This document shows positions 8,811-13,541 of a stretch of 13,541 nt of DNA, one piece after another; within the stretch, counting starts at the first letter, position 1, and each line of letters starts with the position of its first letter. Origin of the DNA: Rhizopus sp. PT2906 (Eukaryota; Mucoromycota; Mucoromycetes; Mucorales; Rhizopodaceae); NCBI GenBank assembly GCA_025529335.1, contig JAMYHX010000757.1, positions 1 to 13,541 on the forward strand, written 5' to 3'. The notes under the pieces were generated by a model. The model searched no databases, was not told the DNA's origin, and saw nothing but the letters and a program-made list of their open reading frames with translations. Both the position numbers and the translations under genes were made by a program.

Positions 8811-9679
8811 ATGAAGTTCTTTGCTACTCAAATCGTTGCTGCTCTCTTGGCTGTCTCCTCTGTTACCAGTGCTGCTATCTTGCCTAGAGATGATACAAAT
8901 CAACAAGGTCAACAGGGTGATGCTACTGCGCAATATCCCAACAACACAAATGTCCAATCCCTCAATGGCACATGTAAGTTATTTAAAAAAAGACATGTAT
9001 ACATCATACTCACTTAAGCTCCGTAGGGTTCTTGACTGCTGTCACCTCTAACGTCTGGGATGCATACACATCTATTGCTGGAAAGATGAATGTCAATGTT
9101 GACTGTCTTCAACTCAACCTCACTGGCTCTTCCAACAGCACACTTGACTTGCTGGGTTCTGCCTTCTTGAACCGCACTTCTTCTGGTGCCGGTCTTAATG
9201 CCACTGCTGCTGCCGCTCTCTTGTTGCAACCTCCTACGAACGATCTTAATGTCTCTGCTCATGACCTCGCATGGTCTGCCTACACTTCCCAAGTATTCGT
9301 CAACAAGGCTCAATGGGATAACTTTACATCCAATGGCCAAAGTAATCAGAACGCTTCCGAAAGCGGTAGCATGGCTATTCCTGGCTCTCGTCCTATGCAA
9401 GCCACTGTCTACACTCGTTTGATTGATTCTAATGCTCAACCTGGTAGCAATGACTCTACCAACTATGACACTATCTTCGTCTGGGGCTCTCATGCTTCAA
9501 CTATTAACGATGGTGGCAATAACAACACCAAGCGTGCTGACACTATTTACGGTGCTATCCTCTCCAGATCTTCTTCCGTCAGTCAAGATACTTTCAACAA
9601 GACCTTGACTCTCTTGCCTCCTTCTGTCAATAACACTTCTATTATCTTATTATCTGATACATGCAATGTCAACCATTAA
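8811..9679 (+). CDS. Secreted N-glycosylated lipocalin-like protein
   Basis: Two exons (8811-8973, 9027-9679; 53-nt intron) give 271 residues. Residues 1-21 are a clear signal peptide (KFFATQIVAALLAVSSVTSA), followed by a short pro-like stretch with LPRDD. NGTWF at 52-56, created only by splicing, fits the lipocalin G-x-W motif at the start of strand A. Later pieces fit the barrel: YDTIFVWG (about 201-208) and YGAILSRSSSVSQDTFNK (about 229-246), like the I-x-S-R-T-P-x-L segment before the lipocalin helix. The mature part has only two cysteines, C81 and C267, placed as in the lipocalin disulfide that ties the barrel to the C-terminus. There are 14 N-x-S/T sequons. It is longer than a classic lipocalin (about 180 residues); the middle (about 92-170) appears inserted. 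A KR dipeptide at 223-224 could be a Kex2 site. Probably extracellular or cell-wall associated; the ligand is unknown. The alternative is a fungal secreted family unrelated to lipocalins. Confidence 0.88.
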
Positions 9680-9748
9680 GAAATTGATACATAACTTTTT
9701 TTTTCATATCAGTGTCATTCATTCGTATAATTAACATTAATCATAGTA

Positions 9749-9754
9749 AATAAA
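9749..9754 (+). terminator. Poly(A) signal AATAAA for the lipocalin-like gene
   Basis: A canonical AATAAA lies about 70 nt after the stop codon at 9679, in the 201-bp spacer between this gene and the convergent ADE5,7 gene. Its use is inferred from position. Confidence 0.55.
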
Positions 9755-9880
9755 ACACTCTTTTTACCATTTAATAGTTTATCAATTCAAAAATGCATGA
9801 ATAGAATGATTTATATGTGTTTGTTTTTCAGTTACTTTTATAAATATATACACAAAAAGAGGGAGCTATACTAGAGAAAA

Positions 9881-12626
9881 TTACCAACCATTTGTATTGC
9901 GAACTTCGACTTCCTTGGCACCTAATTCGCTCTTGGGAACGACTGAACCGAGTGTATAGACGGTTTCGTTAGACTCTTTTAACAAACGAGTAATTTCTGG
10001 TACGTCAGCAGGGTCAGCAACGATGACCATACCGATACCACAGTTGAAAGTACGAGACATTTCATGATCAGAGAGGCCACCGGCTTGCTTGAGCCATTTG
10101 AAGATGGGAGGCAATTCATAAGAGGCAGCATCTATGATGACAGCAAGGTCACTTGGCATAACACGGGGAATATTTTCAAGGAAACCACCACCGGTGATGT
10201 GAGCCATGGCCTTGACCAAGTCCTTCTTGACAACAGGCAAGAGTTGCTTGACATAGATGCGTGTAGGAACCAAAAGGGCTTCACCCAAGGACTTGGTCTT
10301 GTTCCAAGGACAAGGGGAGTGGTAGGTTAATCCGGGCTGTGAGGCAACGATCTTACGGACAAGTGAGAATCCATTGGAGTGAACGCCAGATGATGCTAAA
10401 CCGAGGACAACGTCACCAGCCTTAATTTTATCTAAACGAGGCAAGATCTTTTCACGTTCGACAGCACCCACAGTGAAACCAGCACCGTCGTAGTCGCCCA
10501 AGGCATAAAGACCAGGCATCTCAGCAGTTTCACCACCGACAAGGGCACATCCAGATTGAAGACAACCTTCGACAACACCAGCCACAAAGTCTTTGCCAAC
10601 GTCAACCTCGAGTTTACCACAGGCAAAGTAGTCTAAAAAGAATAAAGGTTCGGCACCTTGAACAATCAAGTCGTTCACGTTCATAGCAACCAAGTCAATA
10701 CCGACTGTGTTGTGGATGTTGCAGTCTTGAGCAATCTTGAGCTTGGTACCAATACCATCGGTAGCAGAAACCAAAATAGGATCGACGAAACCAGCTGCCT
10801 TCAAGTCAAATAGACCACCGAAACCACCGATATCAGAATCAGCTCCAACACGGCGAGTTGATTTGACAAGAGGCTTGATCTTTTGGACCAACAAGTTACC
10901 GGCATCAATAGAGACACCAGCATCAGCATAGGAAAGACCAGTCTTCTTGTCGTTTTGCTCAGCGTGCTTGAAAGCTCTGTGAGCAATGTCGTTACGATAA
11001 TACATGTTTTCGAATTGGATGGATTTAACACCAACATAGGCTTTGTCAACTGCTTCACGTAAAGTGTTGGCCACAGCAGAAACAGCAAGAACACGACCAC
11101 CGTCAGTTAAAAGCTTGTTATCGACAACCTTTGTACCAGCATGGAAAATGGTAATGTCTAGGAATGAGTTATTAATGAGTTTCAAGAAAGAAAAAAAAAA
11201 TATCTTACCAGAGGTGTTTTCAGGAAGAGTAATTTCCTTTCCTTTAGCATAACTGCCAGGATATCCTCCAGAGGCAATGATAACAGTAGCAGCAAAGGCA
11301 TTCTTGGTAGTAATAGCAACAGCATCAAGACGACCTTCGACACATGACATCATGATTTCAGCCAAGTCGGTATCATCACTCAAGAGAGGTAAAACAACTT
11401 CAGTTTCAGGGTCTCCAAAACGGACATTATATTCCAAAACCTTGGGTCCAGAAGCAGTCAACATGATGCCTGTGAAAAGCATGCCGACAAAGGGGAAGCC
11501 ATCACGACGCATACCATCGATGGTAGGTTGCAAGATGGTGCGTTTGACTTCTTCAATAAGAGCTGGGGTACCAATGGGAGTGGGAGCATAGCAACCCATA
11601 CCGCCCGTGTTGGGTCCCTTATCTCCATCAAGAGCACGCTTGTGATCTTGAGCAGGAGGGAGAGGAATGATGGTGTATCCGTCAGAAAAGGCCAAGAAAG
11701 AGAGTTCTTGTCCTTCAAGGCATTCTTCAATCACAACTTCAGAACCAGCATCTCCGAATTCCTTGTTAACCATGATAGCCTTAAGACCTTCAAGTGCTTC
11801 CTCTTTGTTTTCAGGCATCAAGACACCCTTACCAGCAGCCAAACCTGAAGCCTATAATGATCCTATTTGAGCCTCTTCGTCCATAGTTTGTATGCATTTT
11901 TTTATTACCTTCAATACGACTTTGTGATCCACTGATTCGACATACTTTTTAGCTTTTTCGTAATCTGTAAAGTTCTATTGATGACTATGAGTTACCTTGC
12001 CGAATCTTTTATAAAATGTATTACCTCATATGCAGCAGTTGGGATATTGTGCTTTTTCATGAAATCCTTTGAGAAGGCCTTTGATCCTTCCATTTGAGCG
12101 GCCATTGGAGAAGGACCAAAGCAGGGAATACCCACTATGATCGAATTAATCGCCCGTTGGAATTGTATGTTCAATTTCAGACTCACCTTTCTTGAAAACA
12201 GCTTGAATGCCTTCGACAATAGGTTGTTCAGGGCCGGGAATAACAAGATCAATCTGGTATATATTTTAGAATTGTGATGCACTTGCTCTCATGTATAACT
12301 TACCTTGTTTTCAACAGCGAAATCCTTCAACTTGTCAAACTCGCTGACGCCTAACTTGACGTTTGTGATCTTGGTGCCGTTTTCTGTGCCTCCATTACCT
12401 TTTTAAAAAGAATGATGTTAGCATCATGTGTTGGTTAATTGTAATAGTATGTTATACCAGGAGCAACAAAGATATGCTGAACTCTTTCAGACTGGGCAAG
12501 CTTCCAGGCAATAGCATGCTCACGACCACCTGAGCCCACAAGAAGGATATTAAGCTTGTCTATGTTATCCATTAATCTGTGTTTCTTTATGGTTTGATGT
12601 GAGAGAACTATCTTACCAGAAGCCAT
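9881..12626 (-). CDS. ADE5,7: Bifunctional GARS-AIRS purine biosynthesis enzyme (ADE5,7)
   Basis: Seven exons (12626-12458, 12398-12304, 12253-12187, 12134-12025, 11974-11909, 11851-11209, 11157-9881) give 808 residues from the first ATG, or 790 from ATG 12572. This matches yeast Ade5,7 and S. pombe Ade1. It carries phosphoribosylamine-glycine ligase (GARS, PurD-like) and phosphoribosylformylglycinamidine cyclo-ligase (AIRS, PurM-like), steps 2 and 5 of cytosolic IMP synthesis. GARS marks: ILLVGSGGREHA, VIPGPEQP, the PurD PSPMAAQMEGSKAFSK, the ATP-grasp SGLAAGKGV (about 171-179), GPNTGGMGCYAP and VRFGDPETE. AIRS starts near 457 (GLSYADAGVSIDAG), with GGFGGLFD, SATDGIGTKL, GGETAEMPG and HITGGGFLENIPR. 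No GART domain follows, as is usual in fungi. All introns lie in or just after the GARS half; the 1277-nt last exon has none. The first intron-like element (12577-12616) makes the true start uncertain. Confidence 0.96.
12577..12616 (-). other. Candidate optional 40-nt intron at the 5' end of ADE5,7
   Basis: After ATG GCT TCT G comes a strong donor (GTAAGA), and 40 nt later an acceptor (AAACACAG). If it is retained, the ORF starts at 12626 with an 18-residue extension. If it is removed, the first ATG gives a four-codon uORF (MASD) ending in TAATG, where the stop overlaps the ATG at 12572 that opens the conserved protein (MDNIDKLNILLVGSGG). Which form exists cannot be read from the DNA. Confidence 0.5.
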
Positions 12627-12988
12627 AAGGTAAGTTTTTAATAAGTTTAAAGAAACAAAATCAAAAAATAGATTTGAGATAATTATATGGTCTGAGTCTG
12701 ACTCATATCAAATTTTAAGCCACTGCAGGCATAAAGATACTTGTTTGCATTGACTGTTGAAGATCTTTTTTGTTGTCAATTGATTGTAAGAAATACTATT
12801 CTTAGTTGATGTTTTCCTTTAATATTAATGGTCTTCACAATCAAGGTACATCTTTACCTACATATCTTTAGAACATCCAAGCATAACTCACGCATCAATA
12901 AAAGACGATCAAACGACGGTCGGTTTGTGAAAAATAAATGTCTCATCACTTTCTACGCTTTTTACCTTAATTGGAAAGCATATCCAGA
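12627..12988. promoter_or_regulatory. ADE5,7 upstream region
   Basis: This AT-rich stretch upstream of ADE5,7 contains the palindrome at 12693-12705 and a TATA-like ATTATA (minus strand TATAAT) at about 12682-12687, about 55 bp before the first ATG. A 70-codon plus-strand frame (12828-13040) starts in this region but has no recognisable domain, so I do not call it a gene. Confidence 0.5.
12693..12705. promoter_or_regulatory. TGAGTCTGACTCA palindrome, Gcn4/Bas1-type site
   Basis: This is a 13-bp inverted repeat (TGAGTC-T-GACTCA). It contains the full bZIP consensus TGACTCA at 12699-12705, and TGAGTC on its left arm is the reverse half-site. It lies 67-79 bp upstream of the first ATG of ADE5,7. 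In budding yeast, TGACTC is bound by both Gcn4 and Bas1 in purine-gene promoters. Function here is inferred from motif and location. Confidence 0.6.
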
Positions 12989-13289
12989 CTATACAGCAGC
13001 AGGCTTGACTGAAAAGATATCTTTCTCCATGAGCTCCTAACTTTGGCTTTATCTGTTACTTGGATGACCGCTTCTACTTTCTTTACTGTAACACCTTCTA
13101 CATACAAATCAAAAACATCATGTCAACACCAATCTTTACGGAAATGACTCTTTTATCCAAATCCTAAGCTCCTACTCAACCAAAGTTATGAAGCTTAATT
13201 GAAAGATGAATATGTGTATTGAGAAACTAGTAAACTGCTTGAAGGTCGTAGGCTGTTTTCCACACCAAATTGACTGCATTTCCAGGCAT
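12989..13289 (-). pseudogene. Possible degenerate gene fragment, unassigned
   Basis: On the minus strand an ATG at 13289 opens MPGNAVNLVWKTAYDLQAVY, then TAG at 13229-13227. The frame continues with protein-like pieces (FLNTHIHLSIKLHNFG, DLDKRVISVKIGVD) separated by TGA and TAG. It then seems to shift to DVFDLYVEGVTVKKVEAVIQ and again to ELMEKDIFSVKPAAV before TAG at 12991-12989. Composition is protein-like across about 100 codons, but three stops and two same-direction frameshifts break it. A poor intron (GTTTAC...TTAG) could remove the stops but not the shifts. No family recognised. A chance pattern cannot be excluded. Confidence 0.35.
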
Positions 13290-13386
13290 GATTTTTTTTT
13301 AATAAATTCTTCGATGTTGTACAAAATAGGTAAACAGGTCGTCTAACACTGTCTGAGTTTGAAATAGAAACACTTTATTTTTCAAA

Positions 13387-13541
13387 TTACTCAAAAAGTT
13401 CAATTTTAATTTCCTGAGCAACCTTATTAACTAGCCTCACATAGGGCGTTTGATAACCAGACAGCTTTTCTACATCAAAGGCACCTTGACTTAAGGCCAC
13501 GATCTTTGCAAGTGGCTTATTGCTTGTGTCTTTTACCATAA
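13387..13541 (-). CDS. 3' end of an unassigned gene, partial at the right edge
   Basis: An open frame enters from the right edge and ends at TAA (13389-13387). It gives 50 residues from an ATG at 13539 (MVKDTSNKPLAKIVALSQ..., ending VAQEIKIELFE). Balanced charged and aliphatic composition and codon use like the other genes here support real coding sequence. The Met may be internal, because the frame has no stop before the window edge. I do not recognise the family. The next feature on its strand is the possible pseudogene about 98 bp downstream. Confidence 0.6.
   Translation of the reverse strand, partial: MVKDTSNKPLAKIVALSQGAFDVEKLSGYQTPYVRLVNKVAQEIKIELFE

Noticed and set aside
9014..9493. 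159-codon minus-strand open frame
   Set aside because: It lies antisense to the lipocalin-like exon, which has a signal peptide, splice-restored motif and biased codons; the antisense frame is Arg/Ser-rich with no domain.
12828..13040. 70-codon plus-strand open frame
   Set aside because: No recognisable domain or clear promoter, and it overlaps the minus-strand coding-like pieces; a mini-intron (GTACAT...TTTAG) inside it leads to a stop.
1..13541. U12-type introns in these genes
   Set aside because: Every deduced intron begins GT with U2-like donors (GTAAGT, GTAAGA, GTATNA and similar); no ATATCCTT or GTATCCTT donor was found at any junction.
1..13541. CRISPR arrays, rRNA, tRNA, intact transposons or viral genes
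   Set aside because: No spaced direct repeats, no cloverleaf with an anticodon arm noticed, and no transposase, reverse transcriptase or viral motif seen on either strand.

Overview
The window looks like nuclear DNA from an early-diverging filamentous fungus, most likely Mucoromycota (Mucorales-like). The reasons are AT-rich intergenic DNA, closely packed genes with many 46-76 nt GT-AG introns, an ADE5,7-type fused purine gene, a fungal Zn2Cys6 regulator, an alternative NADH dehydrogenase, and a probable minor-spliceosome protein (a component lost from most Dikarya but kept in some Mucoromycotina). The taxonomic call is inference. All exon structures were deduced by eye from reading frame, GT/AG borders and protein continuity.

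Layout, left to right. 1-1301 (-): a coiled-coil protein of at least seven exons, running off the left edge, with a Cys-rich patch and an AAxxG motif resembling the CC1 box of dynein adaptors. 1584-3641 (-): EF-hand type-II NADH dehydrogenase (622 aa, five exons, one intron of only 30 nt). 3999-5215 (-): MAK11/PAK1IP1-like WD40 ribosome-biogenesis protein (354 aa, four exons). 5216-5558: divergent promoter region with CT repeats and a run of 59 T. 5559-7684 (+): Zn2Cys6 transcription factor (647 aa, four exons). 7710-8281 (-): a small three-exon gene whose exons are each too short to stand out as open frames. It encodes a CHHC zinc-finger protein resembling U11-48K/SNRNP48 of the minor spliceosome. 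8811-9679 (+): secreted, heavily N-glycosylated lipocalin-like protein with a strong TATA box. 9881-12626 (-): ADE5,7, bifunctional GARS-AIRS of purine synthesis (808 or 790 aa, seven exons), with a TGACTCA palindrome upstream and an ambiguous 5' end. 12989-13289 (-): a possible broken gene. 13387-13541 (-): the 3' end of an unassigned gene entering from the right.

The genes do not form a pathway. They are a mix of housekeeping functions (respiration, ribosome assembly, splicing, purine synthesis) with one regulator and one secreted protein. The items most worth following are the U11-48K-like gene, the fungal lipocalin-like protein, the CC1-box-like coiled-coil protein, the very short introns, and the 5' architecture of ADE5,7.
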